Shown here: positions 10,288 through 21,113 of the stretch, one piece after another
Layout of the letters: every line of letters starts with the position of its first letter
Position numbering within the stretch: position 1 is the stretch's first letter
NCBI GenBank assembly: GCA_015501595.1
Contig: JADNRX010000091.1
Coordinates: forward strand, 1-64,000
Reading direction: 5' to 3'
Source of the DNA: Hymenopellis radicata
Taxonomy: Eukaryota; Basidiomycota; Agaricomycetes; Agaricales; Physalacriaceae
Length of the DNA: 64,000 nt
Translations under genes and position numbers: made by a program
Notes under the pieces: generated by a model
Database searches by the model: none
Told to the model about the DNA's origin: nothing
What the model saw: the letters and a program-made list of their open reading frames with translations, nothing else

Positions 10288-11526
10288 GAATGAACGACAG
10301 AGAAGCCAACGCGCCAGGCGTTGGGCGTTGGGTTGATGCTGGATCCTCGGGGTAACGCAACCAGACTGACTTGCGCTCATCAGCCATTTTTAACGAGTGA
10401 TCCCACGATGATCCATCACGGATCTAAGTAATACGATTGGAACCTCGTAGCTTGGGTGTTCATCACATCTTTCATCAGCACGTTCTTGGATACGCTCGCT
10501 GTACGCTTAAACGGATGTTAGAAGTGAGCAACCAATTCAATTGCGAGTGCTTACTTTCCCCACGTTAAATGATGTTGGGAGCAAATGCCATGTTTTAAAT
10601 TGAAAGAGCTCTGACTTTAGCAAGAGGGTAGCCTAGCATTTTACCTTTCATTATGTTTGCGCTGGTGTTTTGAAGCAAAGCATTTGAAACGGTCACTGAA
10701 AGTTGATGGTCAGAGATCAAAGATGGTTAGGTTACATAAGCGGAGTCTCTTATGTTTTGACCACCACTTTCCTCGCGTATTCGAAGCTCTCGAAGCACAA
10801 CGCGCTGGCGGACAGGCAAAACGATTATAGTAGATGCCTCACGCTCCTATTACAGGCTTATACGAACGCGCTCGGTCCTCCAGTTTCCATCAACGTGGTA
10901 GAATAGGGGAGGGTGGTGCATTTTCCAGTTGGACCCGGCCGGTAAGCGATATTTTCGGATATTGTTCTGTTTCTCAACATCCTCCAAGCTCAACCCCCCC
11001 ATCATGTTAGAACACGGAATATGTGTTCGACGCCACAGTGGTGAGAGGCGGTGTGATACCGGCTTTTGAAATCGCTCATCATTTGTTTGTTAGTGCGAAC
11101 GACGAATACGACAGTTCTGTATCTGGGCTCGAAATGTCGGTTTCCTCCGGGATGTGCTAGAGGCTGTAGTATTGCATCTACACACTGTTGTGTCTAGGCT
11201 TCATTTGAACTTGAAGCAAAAGGCATTGTCCTGGCACTTGCCTGGTTTGAATGTACGTATCTTCGCGGTACCACATAACGCGTTTTTCCTTAACTGACGA
11301 AGTTGCTCTCTAGCAGCCTAAATACCATCCATCCGACACTTGCTTGTCTCGGAGGGATGTCGTGCGCGCGTGCAAATTCCCAGCCAGGTTCATGAACTGT
11401 AAACGCGCTGCATCTCTTCTCCCGCCGTTTCACCAACACTCGTTCCGTCACTTTGGCATTCACGTGATGCGGTCGTGTTCACCGGTAGACGCCTATTTGC
11501 GTCTTCATTGAGCCACGACGACATTC
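10288..11526. other. Gap without a supportable gene
   Basis: Upstream region shared by the divergent membrane-protein gene (minus) and the first BTB gene (plus). The roughly 90 bases before the membrane-protein start are recognisably similar to those before its paralogue at 25.4 kb. Nothing else is identifiable. Confidence 0.5.
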
Positions 11527-12540
11527 ATGGCGACGACTACCAGTATCGTGTCTCCTGCCCCTACGCCTTTCGACTCCCCTGGCCGCGGGGCCGATCTTGT
11601 CATCATTACCTCTGACGGCACCATCCTATACGTCGTAAAAGCGTTCCTCATTTACGCTTCCCCATTCTTCGCCAATCTTCTAGGCGATAGTTCCCCCGAC
11701 GAGACCTACGAGAATCTTCCGGTGTATAGGTCGTCGGAAGACTGCAGTACGATGTGCGCTGTGATGCGATTGTGCTATCCAGCGACTATTGGGTCCGAGA
11801 CGACGGCAGAGGTTTCCGTCGTGGATGCTCTGCAGAAGTACATGATGGAGGACGCTCAAGAGCGCTTGAAGGAGGTGATTTGCTCTTCAGGGATGATGAA
11901 GACCGAGCCCATCAAGATATTCGCTATTGCGTGCCGCTACCGCTGGGCAGATATTGCTCGTGCAGCTGCCAAGGAGATTCTTCGTATCCCGCTTCTTGAA
12001 TGGGAAAATTCAGCAGAACTGCACTCCATTACTGGCATGGACTACCACTTTCTTCAGCAGTATTTCCTGGAATGTTCTCGAGCGAGTGTTGACGCTCTAA
12101 GCGGTTTTTTTTTCCAACCCTGGTCCACAGATCCGCCTGGTCTCACAATAAACGCCGAGGACCGCTCATCTCTTGATGCGGCCTTGGACTGCTCGTGTTC
12201 GAGCACTGATATTGCGCTGCATTACATAACAGGCGGTGCACCGTTCGAAAATTTCTGTGGGCATCAGTGGCTTTGTGATTTTATTCTCCAGGCGCGCGCA
12301 CGCCTCAGAGATTCTCCCGGAGCAGACATTACATCTGACGAGCTCATGGGTGTAGCTGTGTATGCCGCAGGAAAAGCCTGTAATGAGTCTTCTGCCCAGG
12401 AGGTAGGGCGCATTGTCCGCGTTATCAATAAAGGATTACAAGCGGTCATTGAAAAGGTTTGTGGTACTTACTGTTGTATAGCTCATAATTTCGTATCGAC
12501 TTACCTCAATCCATAGGTCGAACTGAAATTGGACTTCTGA
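11527..12540 (+). CDS. BTB/POZ-domain protein (tandem copy 1)
   Basis: Exon 1 (11527-12456) and a short last exon (12517-12540) flank a 60-bp intron; product 317 residues. Residues about 24-115 form the BTB fold typical of Agaricomycete expansions: DLVIITSDGTILYVVKAFLI, SPFFANLLGDSS, then the acidic-helix region DALQKYMMEDAQERLKEVI. BTB domains of this kind mediate dimerisation and often act as adaptors, for example for Cullin-3 ligases; no Kelch or MATH domain is attached, so the partner is unknown. The C-terminal 200 residues are helical and specific to this family. The next gene (13612) is a tandem duplicate with the same intron position and the same style of 8-codon last exon (VELKLDF). 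Confidence 0.85.
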
Positions 12541-12640
12541 ACATTCCGTCTTTTAATCCCGCTGTACGTCTAGTATCACCCATCTCATGCATTGTCATTA
12601 ACCTTCTTCGTCCTAGTGTTGGACAGGTCTATTAGTGCTA

Positions 12641-13169
12641 CAGTGCTAGTCATCACTTCTCTTACCCCCGGCCTACAGCCGGGGAGATTTTTTTCAAGAT
12701 TTTACACTATTTTTCCTGAATCCGGCTGGTCAAAATACAGTGTTTTATGCAGTCAAACCTATTTTCCCACGCTTATTTCACTTTTTCGGGGTTGAGAAAA
12801 AATAAAATCTGTATTTCTACCTGTAAGCGTGCAGAATTGTGTGCAAGAGACCCTGTCTGATGAGAATGACCCATTTCTGATGTCCTGGGTTGACTGTGGG
12901 CCGAGATTTGTCGACCACGGCAACGGTGTCACGATGTGTGACAAATGTGACACTCTGCTAGAGCGTGACACTTTTCACTTTTTTGACCATGAAAAAATGA
13001 AAACTTATACTAGGGCTTAGATATTTTAATAGGTGATAGCCCCATACAAACAGAGTCGTTTTACACTATTTTCGAAACTGGTGAGGTGTGACCCTAACCG
13101 TGGTGTGCGCCGTGACAGAATTGATCGAAATGCCTGATTTGGCAGGTGGAGAGGTGGTGAGTGGCACTG
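12641..13169. mobile_element. Candidate MITE with TA target duplication, 529 bp
   Basis: The left end CAGTGCTAGTCATCACTTCT and the reverse complement of the right end (CAGTGCCACTCACCACCTCT) match at most positions and are flanked by TA on both sides (12639-12640 and 13170-13171). Each end is followed by a short perfect hairpin (CCCCGGC...GCCGGGG on the left). No protein is encoded. The TA duplication would fit the Tc1/mariner superfamily. The inverted repeat is imperfect and short, so this is a candidate only. It lies between the two BTB copies. Confidence 0.45.
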
Positions 13170-13611
13170 TATGCCTCGCATGAGTCCGTTACCGTGTGTA
13201 ACAACTGTTAATATACGACTATTACTTTCTATCTCAAGCATCTTCTTGATGATGTGTGGCGCAACAACGGTATGAAACCGTCAACACGTTCACTGTCAGG
13301 CTACGTCTGGGCGCGCGCCTGCTCTGTATGTATGCAATTTTTTCGTCTGGTATGTGTTTTGTAGCATACTGACCGAGTCGCTCCCGAGAACTGCAACCAT
13401 TGCCGAATGTTTCTGGGTTTTGTACTTCCACCTCTCGAACGTTTGTCGTGCCCCATCGTTAGGACACACTGAGTTGGCTCATGATCATCTATCTTCGTAT
13501 ATTCGCTTCCCCTCGGCTTGACCCATGACTCCTCCCGTAATGTCGACATTCACACGAATCCTCATGTCCATCGATAAGCGCCCCCTTCCGTCCTTCCTCT
13601 GAACCACCACG

Positions 13612-14610
13612 ATGTCGATGGATCCTCCTCCCGCCCCAAAACCTTTCGACTCCTCTGACCGAGCGGACCACGTCATCATTACTTCCGACGGCACCATCCT
13701 ATACGTCGTGAAAGCGCTCCTCATTTATGCCTCCCCATTCTTCGCCAACCTTCTAGGCGATAGCTCCCCCGATGAGACCTACGAGAACCTTCCGGTGTAC
13801 AGGTCGTCAGAGGATTGCCGTACAATGTGCGCAGTGCTCCGATTGTGTTATCCGGTGGATACAGCGCCCTCCGAGATAAGCGTCGACGTTGCAGTGTTGG
13901 AAGCATTGCAGAAGTATATGATGGAGGACGCGCAGGAGCGCTGGAAGAAGACAATTGTGTTTTTGGATTTGGCGAAGACCCAGCCGCTCAGGATATTCGC
14001 CATCGCCTGCCGCTGTCGTTGGAGTGACATAGCGCGCGCTGCTGCTAAGGCGGTCCTCTCTATCCCCCTTCGTAACTGGCAGACCTCAGAGGAGCTGCGC
14101 AACATCACAGGCATGGACTACCATGTTCTTGTGCGATACTACACGCAATGTTCCGACGCGGTTGAGGAAGCGTTTTCTTCTCCCGATGGCGCTAAACTTG
14201 CCATCCCACTGCGATCTAGCGATGATGTGACGATACTTGCGAGTAGTATGAAGAAGAGCTCCGACAGAGCTTATCTATTCTGTTGCTGTCAAGACGGCTC
14301 GAATAAGGGACCGGCACTGTCATCGGCTCATGTACCTAGTTGGGTGCATAGGCTAGTTGAAAACGCACGCGACAGATCGGGAAGCTGTCCTGGAAGAGCT
14401 GTTCAGTGCGACGAGTCGTTAGTGGTAGCTGCATTGGATGCTGGAAAAAATTCTCGCGACCCAGTGCAAGCATCGGATGTGTTGAAGGTGTGCAAGATGA
14501 TCGACAACGGAGTGCAAGCCGCCATCAACAAGGTACGCGCCACTTTTCCATAGTTAGCAATTTGTGCTGATGCGAACAATGACCAGGTTGACATTGAATT
14601 AGCCTTTTAA
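13612..14610 (+). CDS. BTB/POZ-domain protein (tandem copy 2)
   Basis: Exon 1 (13612-14532) and last exon (14587-14610) with a 54-bp intron; product 314 residues. The BTB part is almost identical in protein to the first copy (DHVIITSDGTILYVVKALLI, SPFFANLLGDSSPDETYENL), whereas the last 180 residues have drifted considerably. Many differences in the BTB part are synonymous, so its similarity reflects constraint more than very recent duplication. The conserved intron position just before the last eight codons (VDIELAF) confirms common origin. Role as for copy 1: a probable protein-protein adaptor of unknown pathway. Confidence 0.85.
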
Positions 14611-15202
14611 ACAATACGCCCTCGAAAGAACAATTGGAATTTGTAAGTCCATTGTTATACTTTCCACACTCTGTCAGTGATAGCCCTTTTCTAGTGATCG
14701 ATAAGTCTGACTACTCCTCGCATGTATTTAGTAATGAGCGCTCCTTGTCTGTTCTGATACGACTATTCCTTTGCAATCAAAACTCCAAGGCTACTATTCA
14801 ACTACTATTTTAGGCGAGTCGAACAGTCCGAAGAGCAAGTTGGGCGGACGTTGAACGCGGCATGTTCGGGAGGGTAAGAGTGCTGCCATTGAGCCCTCGC
14901 GGCCGGGCGCGCCGTCGAGCGCCACCGCGACTTTTTGAAAACGCCTTGCCATTGTTGACCACCCGAACTAATGTGCCATAGGTCCAAAAAAATCGAATTC
15001 TTGTTCCTGCAGCTTTCGTACACCTCGACATCCTGTCGTATTATCCACACGATGACAGAACGTCCGTTTTAGAGCCAATGCTACAATCGTAACCATGAAT
15101 TGTCCAGTAGCTGACTGAAAAGGCCTTAAATGGGTCATCATCTTCTCGTCCGCGGTGAAATGAGGGTAAATTAAAATGCGCTACTGCGACGGCGTCCTAC
15201 TA

Positions 15203-15456
15203 CTGTACCGTTTCGACCGGGTGTTCGGCTAACGCGTAACGCACCCGGTCGAACCGAACAAAAACATAAGGGATAACGCGTAACGCATCATTTTTCGGGG
15301 TACATGAGGCCTAAAAAGGCAATTTTTTCGTCCCGCCTACGGCGGGACTGTCCAAATATGGTAATTCCGCTGCGCGTGCCTGAAAACGAACAGTTATGCT
15401 GAGAGTTCGTTGCATAACGCGTCACATAGCACGAACACCCGGTCGAAACGGTACAG
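15203..15456. mobile_element. MITE with TA target duplication, 254 bp
   Basis: The left end CTGTACCGTTTCGACCGGGT and the right end are perfect inverted repeats for about 25 bases (to TGTTCG), flanked by TA at 15201-15202 and 15457-15458. The interior is non-coding and contains a CCCGCC/GGCGGG hairpin and three ACGCGTAACGC-like repeats. The TA duplication and short size fit a Tc1/mariner-type miniature element. It sits about 190 bp upstream of the PX-GH18 gene at 15649. Confidence 0.75.
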
Positions 15457-15648
15457 TATTCGGGCACGTCCGTTGGAAGGACTACACGGCAATTCAGCTT
15501 TTGTTAGTCCTAGATCAGGCTTTTAGAAAGTAATCAACACAGGAAGCCTGCCTCGATTACTTAAATACCTTCATGGCAGCTGTCAATCGACGCGAGCACG
15601 TGCTCTGATCGCCGCCACACACCGAGTGTGGCTTTCTTTTCTACCATC

Positions 15649-18140
15649 ATGGCCACCATCACCAGCGTCGCCATCGACAAGCACACGACGTCTTCAACAC
15701 CGGACCCGCACATCCTGTACGCCGTCGACGTCACGCTCGACGACGGCAGCCGGTATGAGGTTCTCAGGCGGTATTCGCAGGTACACTCGCCGTCGTCGTG
15801 TGCCCATCTACCAGCGCTGACAGTGAAGCGCAGTTCGTCGAGTTACACGCGTCTCTAGGCGATCCGTACCAGCTCCCGCCTAAGAAGAGCCTCGCACATG
15901 TGGTCGTGCCTTCTGCGTGGGTCGACGACGAGCTCATCGCCAGCCGTAAAGCAGGGCTGCTAGCATATATCAACGCCTTGCTGCGCTCGGCGCGCTATCG
16001 AGAGTCGCATGTCCTTCTGTCATTCCTCAGCGACGACGACGAACACATTACCCCTGCGATGATCTGCAACCTCGAAGCCAATCTCGCCAGTCAGCCTGCC
16101 ACGTCGCTTTCTACCTATGTCGCTGGGGCGTACTACCCCGACTGGGCTGCGAGCACGCACCCTCCAGCGAGCCTCGATTTCAGCAAGTTTGATATCCTGT
16201 TCTTTGCCTTTGTGACACCGAACTCGTCCGCGTCGATCAGTTGGCATACTGGGAGTGAAGCGACCCTCCAGACTTTAGTTTCTGCAGCTAGAAATAGCGG
16301 TCATGCCACGAAGATTGTTCTGTCTATTGGTATATGACTTGTGTCCATTCGATGATGATCATTTCTAACGCATATATGCAGGTGGATGGGGCGGCAGTTA
16401 CTGGTTTTCTCACTCAATGAGTAGCGCGTCTAACCGCGGTAAGCTTGTCGGCGCTCTTGTTGATGCCGTGAATATCTTTGGTCTTGATGGTATCGACATT
16501 GACTGGGTAAGCTGCTTCTACCCTCTACCATACACACAATACTGATCTGCTCCTAGGAATATCCCAACTCGCCCGGGTCCGGAAATCCATACTCTTAGAG
16601 CCTGTCCGGCAACTCATATTTTCGCTTCATATTCATATATGAAACTCATATATGAAAAATCTCATATTTCTCAGTGACCTTGTGTGACATCAGGGCACAA
16701 CCGGCAACTCGGAACGGATGGGTCACATCATGTCATACATCTTGCCATCCACGCCCTCCCGCCCTTTGCCCGTAGTTTGACGAGTTCGGTGGTTTTCACC
16801 ATATAAAAATTGAAAATTGATTGAAAAGACCTGATATTGTAAACCTAAATTAGCAGAAATAGGATATGCATGAAATCTATCCGGAATAAAGGCCTTGTAA
16901 AATACATCCGACAATGAGTGGGCGCTCGGGGGTGTCCCGAAGGAGGGCGGAGCCAGGGATCAAATTACGAAAGTAACAGCGAGTGGCCCCTAAGATTTTT
17001 CTCGGCACTGATGGCCGATCATGAAATCACGCGTGACAAACATCAGATGAAGAAATATGAGATTTTTCATATATGAGCTTCATATATGAATATGAAGCGA
17101 AAATATGAGTTGCCGGACAGGCTCTTACGCGGACTCGGCCAACTTTCTCAGCTTTCTCAAAAGTCTAAGGAGCGCGCTTGGGTGGTCGAAGATTATCAGT
17201 GCGGCGGTGGCGCATCAACCATGGCTTGGGCCCAGTGGTACACCGTTGACGAACGTCTCTGCATACGCCGCGCAGATGACGTATATCAACATCATGTACG
17301 TGTGTTCTTGTTGTCGGGTGGCTCATGTTAAGGCTTGTGTGGTAGGAACTATGATGTGAACGGCTCATCGTCAACTCCTGGTCCGAATGCACCTTTGGGT
17401 CTATGCTCTCATCCTTTTCTTTTCCCCCCCTCTGAATCATTTTATTCTAGGAATCCAATGTGGTACGTCACACCGACCTGAGTTGAACGCGGTCGCTGCA
17501 CTGGCTCAGTGGTCAAGGGCGGGGATGCCCCCCTCGAAGATGCTTTTAGGGTTGGCCCTATATGGGTATGTCTCGCGGAGCTCGGCGACTAAGCTGTCAG
17601 GAAGCTCTGCGCCTGATACGAACGCCGCTCGTGTACGGAGTCCTGCCAGTATGAGAGGCCTAGATCGCCCACAAGATCTAAGCCAGTGGTGGGGACAGCA
17701 GGTGGCTTTCGGGCAGTTAGTAAAAGCCGGAGCGGTGAAGAAGCAGGGAGGGGTGTATGTTGGTGCGAATGGGTTTACTTCGAGTCCGTGTTCAAATCTA
17801 CCTTCAACTTTCCGAGACGAGCATCTACTGATGTTTGACAGGCTGGGATGATTGCACTGATACGCCGGTAAGTACCCTTCTTCAGGCTTGACTCGATACT
17901 AATAACTCCTTTAGTTCTTGTTCAACGTTTCGAAAAAGACTGTGGTTTCGTACGACGACACGCATAGTTTGTCCGACAAAGCTGATTTCGTAAGGAATTC
18001 TGGGATGGGAGGTTGTTTTACGTGGTCGTTGGATCAGGTCTGTCGTTTTCTGACTTACGCGTCCGTGCGGCACTAATCGCTTGATCTAGGACGATGGGTA
18101 CACTCTGCACAATAGCGTTAGGGCCGCCTTAGGCAAATAA
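15649..18140 (+). pseudogene. PX-GH18 fusion chitinase, disrupted by a MITE (locus B)
   Basis: The 5' part encodes a PX domain: HILYAVDVTLDDGSRYEVLR, RRYSQF across intron 1 (15781-15833), LPPKKS, then DDELIASRKAGLLAYINALL. The motifs RRYS-F, PPK and R-x-x-L-x-x-Y are the usual phosphoinositide-binding landmarks. After a linker comes GH18: VAGAYYPDWAAS, FDILFFAFVTPNSS, KIVLSIGGWGGSYWFS and the catalytic signature LDGIDIDW-EYPN, interrupted by intron 3 just before the catalytic Glu. After NPYS the reading is cut by a 525-bp MITE and its TTA duplication (16600-17127), then resumes exactly in phase (YADSANFLSFLKSLRSALG). Later exons give ALYGYVSRSS, SWDDCTDTP and GGCFTWSLDQ, ending at TAA 18138-18140. 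Without the insertion every exon I can follow is intact, so inactivation looks recent. There is no signal peptide. Confidence 0.82.
16600..17124. mobile_element. PIF/Harbinger-type MITE with 76-bp inverted repeats and TTA duplication
   Basis: The left end starts GAGCCTGTCCGGCAACTCAT and the right end is its inverted copy for about 76 bases with a single mismatch. The outer bases resemble the GRGCCTGTTTGG style of PIF/Harbinger ends. TTA flanks both sides (16597-16599 and 17125-17127), the 3-bp duplication typical of that superfamily. No transposase is present. The inverted repeats contain further small palindromes (CATATATGAA), so transcripts through it would fold into a long hairpin. It interrupts exon 4 of the PX-GH18 gene. 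Confidence 0.9.
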
Positions 18141-18469
18141 GAGAAGAAATTGAATGAATAAATGTACTTCGACTGATCGGGGGACCTCACTTTGACAGTC
18201 GACCCTAATAATCTTGCATATCTGTTCATCCTGATCGCCGCGGCCTAGAACGCGTCCAATCGCTTCGCGAAACTTCCAGACCGCCACTTTCGTGCAAAAT
18301 ACGGTCACGTTTGTTGGATCGTCGACAATTTCACCCTGTAAATCCGCCAGAAAAGGAGATTTGCATATTCGGCCTCGGCTAGTCCGATTGACGGCCGAAC
18401 AACGCGATTTGAAAAAATTATAACGTGCGATTTATCATTCCTTTCTTTCTAACCTTGACCTTATCATCG

Positions 18470-19247
18470 ATGGTTGCCCTTGTCCAGAAGCCCGCCCCCA
18501 AGTTCACCGCTGCCGCCGTCGTGGAAGGTCTGTTCCAAGATGTCTCCCTGGAGGAGTATCTCGGCCAATGGTACTTTCTGTTCCCATTTACACGTTCCAC
18601 GGACTAACAATAGCTGCGAAGGGTTGTACTCCTCTTCTACCCAATGGACTTCACTTTCGTGTGCCCTACCGAAATCCTGGCCTTCAACGATGCCCTCGAA
18701 GCGTTCAAGGCGCTAGACACGACCGTGCTCGGCATTTCTACCGACTCGCAGTTCAGCCACTTCGCGTGGGCAAGCCAGCCGAGGAAGGAAGGCGGTCTGG
18801 GCCCCGACCTCAAGTTGCCGCTGGTGGCGGACAGGAACATGAAGATCTCAAAGGATTATGGGGTGCTGATCGAGGAGGACGGCGTTGCCCTCCGCGGGCT
18901 GTTTATCATTGACCCCAAGGGCATTCTCCGGCGAGTACCCTCTCAGTGAACGGAACGTACGGGTGTGCTTAGCGGTATTTGTACAGCCAAATCACGGTCA
19001 ATGACCTGCCTGTGGGACGCTCTGTGGACGAGACGCTGCGCCTCATCAAGGCGTTCCAGTTCACTGTGCGTAGTGCCCTTTATCTCTAGAGAGTGGTGCT
19101 CATGATGCGAAATAGGACAAGCACGGCGAGGTCTGCCCGGCCAACTGGCAGGAGGGCGACAAGTCGATGAAGGCCGATCCCAAGGGCTCCAAGGAGTACT
19201 TTGCCTCTGTCGAGGATGGCCCGAACAAGCGCGCCCGTGTCGCTTAA
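18470..19247 (+). CDS. Typical 2-Cys peroxiredoxin (thioredoxin peroxidase)
   Basis: Four exons (18470-18570, 18622-18930, 18987-19065, 19116-19247) give 206 residues, the usual length of Tsa1-type peroxiredoxins. The peroxidatic cysteine is in [12 protein letters not shown], the resolving cysteine in [21 protein letters not shown] and [20 protein letters not shown] are family blocks. It reduces hydrogen peroxide and organic peroxides in the cytosol using thioredoxin. The start at 18470 ([12 protein letters not shown]) matches the family. Intron 2 (18931-18986) only restores the conserved RQITVND junction if it uses a GC donor (GCGAGT), so it is a GC-AG intron. An Ngaro-like retrotransposon begins 57 bp after the stop, so the native 3' region is probably truncated or replaced. 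Confidence 0.93.
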
Positions 19248-19303
19248 TTTTTTAGAGAAGGGATGAATGAATGAAATAATGCAAAGAAGGTTACGTAGAA
19301 TGA

Positions 19304-19470
19304 AAGATTGTTGAGCTGTGATGTGTGAGGCACGAGTATGAAGCAGCTTGAGGTCTTCGCACCGACACGTGATGCGGTAACTCCTTCCTCTTTCGTTACC
19401 GTCATCACCTCGACGTCGACGGTGCGCGCTCGAACAGCACACCGTCGACTGGCTCCGGCTTTCGCTCTTT
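19304..19470 (+). repeat. Ngaro split direct repeat A1
   Basis: Starts AAGATTGTTGAGCTG and ends TTTCGCTCTTT; it matches A2 base for base as far as I can read. It precedes the gag start by 49 bp and presumably contains the promoter. Confidence 0.85.
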
Positions 19471-19519
19471 TCTTCTCATTTAATTCCTCGTACTCTACAC
19501 TACTCAGTAATTATTTCTC

Positions 19520-21113
19520 ATGGATCGCATACCGTATGACCCCGCCCTGGAAAGGTGCCCAGATTTCGCGGGTCCAAAACACCAGCGGGCCAGGGCGTAC
19601 CTCATCGCCGACGCTGCACTTGCGGACATCACCACAGACGAGGAAGCAGCCCAGCATCTCCGCGACGAGTGGACAACCGAGAACAACGAGCAGCGGACAC
19701 TCTACCAGCAACAGGTGGAGGCAGACAAGGCGGTAGAGGAGCAGAGAGTGGCTCAGGAGCAGGATGCGAGGCGTCTGCAGTCGGAAGAAAAGAAGAAAAA
19801 GGAGGAGGAGGACCTGAAGGAGAAGGAGAAGGCACGAGCCGTTCTGCACCCCATTGATCGTTCCAAGGGCATCGGCGCCGCCCAGGTGCGACTCCATCCG
19901 TACGCGCGGCAGAAGATGGAAAGGCGCGAGCAATTTCCCTTGTGGTACTGCCTTTCGACGGCTTGCCGCGACGCTGCTGAGGAAGCGCGACTCATCACCG
20001 ACGATACTTTCTTCGACATCACTAGGAGCAGCGACGGGAAACTCGCGTTCCTTCCCACGTCCTCTGCGCGCCCATCCAAGAATGCCATACCCGACGTTTT
20101 GCTGACGTGGGCTCAGCTCCTCGAGGCCAGGACCCTTTTCCTGCAGTCACTGCACCTGGGTAACTTTCCTCAGTCCCATGTCGCGATGTTCTCCGAGTTT
20201 TACGCCAACATGGAGATGCACGCCTACGCGAAGCAGGAAGTGGGCAGACTCGCTCTCGTCCGTTACCATGCCCTCGCGCTAGAAGATTGGTACGACAGGA
20301 ATCGCCAGGGCGATCCGTTCAACCTCGCACTCATCGATGAAGCGAGACTCCGAGAATGCAAAGAGGACATCCGCGACAAGAAGGGTCGGACCCAGGATAC
20401 AGTATTCGAGCGGAAGATGTCTGAGTAAGTGGTTTGGCTGACTTGAAGGAATATTTCGCTGACATTTTGGTTTTCTTTCTACTTCCCTGTGTCTCCCTCA
20501 TCCGATTTGTTTTACGCCCATGCTACCCTTGCCCCACTGCACCCGCACCCGTATCTGCAACCCGCAACCCGCACCCGCACCCGCACCCGCACCTGCAACC
20601 TGCAACCGCACCCGCACCCGCACCCGCACCCACCCACCCATCTGCAGAGTTGATGTCTTGAAGCGCCGCCTTGAGTCCCTCATGTCGAGCCCTTCGCACT
20701 CACTGCCGCAATCGCCTCGCAAGCGACAGCGCTCTGATAGCATGACCAACCATCCTCCGGTGTCTCCCTCCCCGCAGAAGCGCCACGCTTCCAAAGAGTC
20801 CTTTGCTCAGTCCTTTCGTAAAGCCGACCCCGACCAGGCGACAGACCACCCATCGCGCTGCCCATTATGTCTTGGATGCTTCCGCCACAATATCAGGACC
20901 TGCGAACGCACCGTCTTGTGGGACGACAAAACCCCTGCACGTTGCAAGCGCAACGAACGTGGCCACCTCGAGAATCCCGCAGGTCAAGAGCTCTGCTCCA
21001 ACTGGCAGCGTCCAAATGGTTGCACCGACAATCGCCATCCCAGCAAGCACGAATGCTCGGGATGTGGCGACCATGGTCATGGAGCTCAGGTCTGCTCTCT
21101 CGGCCCGAAATGA
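19520..21113 (+). CDS. Ngaro gag-like protein with C-terminal zinc knuckles
   Basis: The ATG at 19520 opens a 302-codon exon with a strong Glu/Lys coiled coil at residues about 60-110 (EEKKKKEEEDLKEKEKA). A GTAAGT donor at 20425 pairs with TCTGCAG ending at 20647, removing a 223-bp intron; exon 2 (20648-21113) then reads SEVDVLKRRLES in frame. Its end holds two Cys-rich clusters: CPLCLGCFRHNIRTC and CSGCGDHGHGAQVC preceded by NGCTDNRHPSKH, resembling the CCCH/CCHC zinc knuckles of fungal Ngaro gag proteins. The product is about 456 residues. It would package element RNA into particles. Confidence 0.75.
20538..20640 (+). repeat. CCCGCA minisatellite within the gag intron
   Basis: More than ten copies of ACCCGC/CCCGCA and the variant CCTGCA run tandemly, ending in CACCCACCCA, directly before the TCTGCAG acceptor. 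It lies wholly inside the predicted gag intron, in the position of the polypyrimidine tract. Confidence 0.85.

Noticed and set aside
16600..17124. The MITE acting as a new intron that rescues the PX-GH18 gene
   Set aside because: No GT (or GC) donor lies at the left junction and no AG acceptor at the right; splicing it out exactly is not possible with visible sites.
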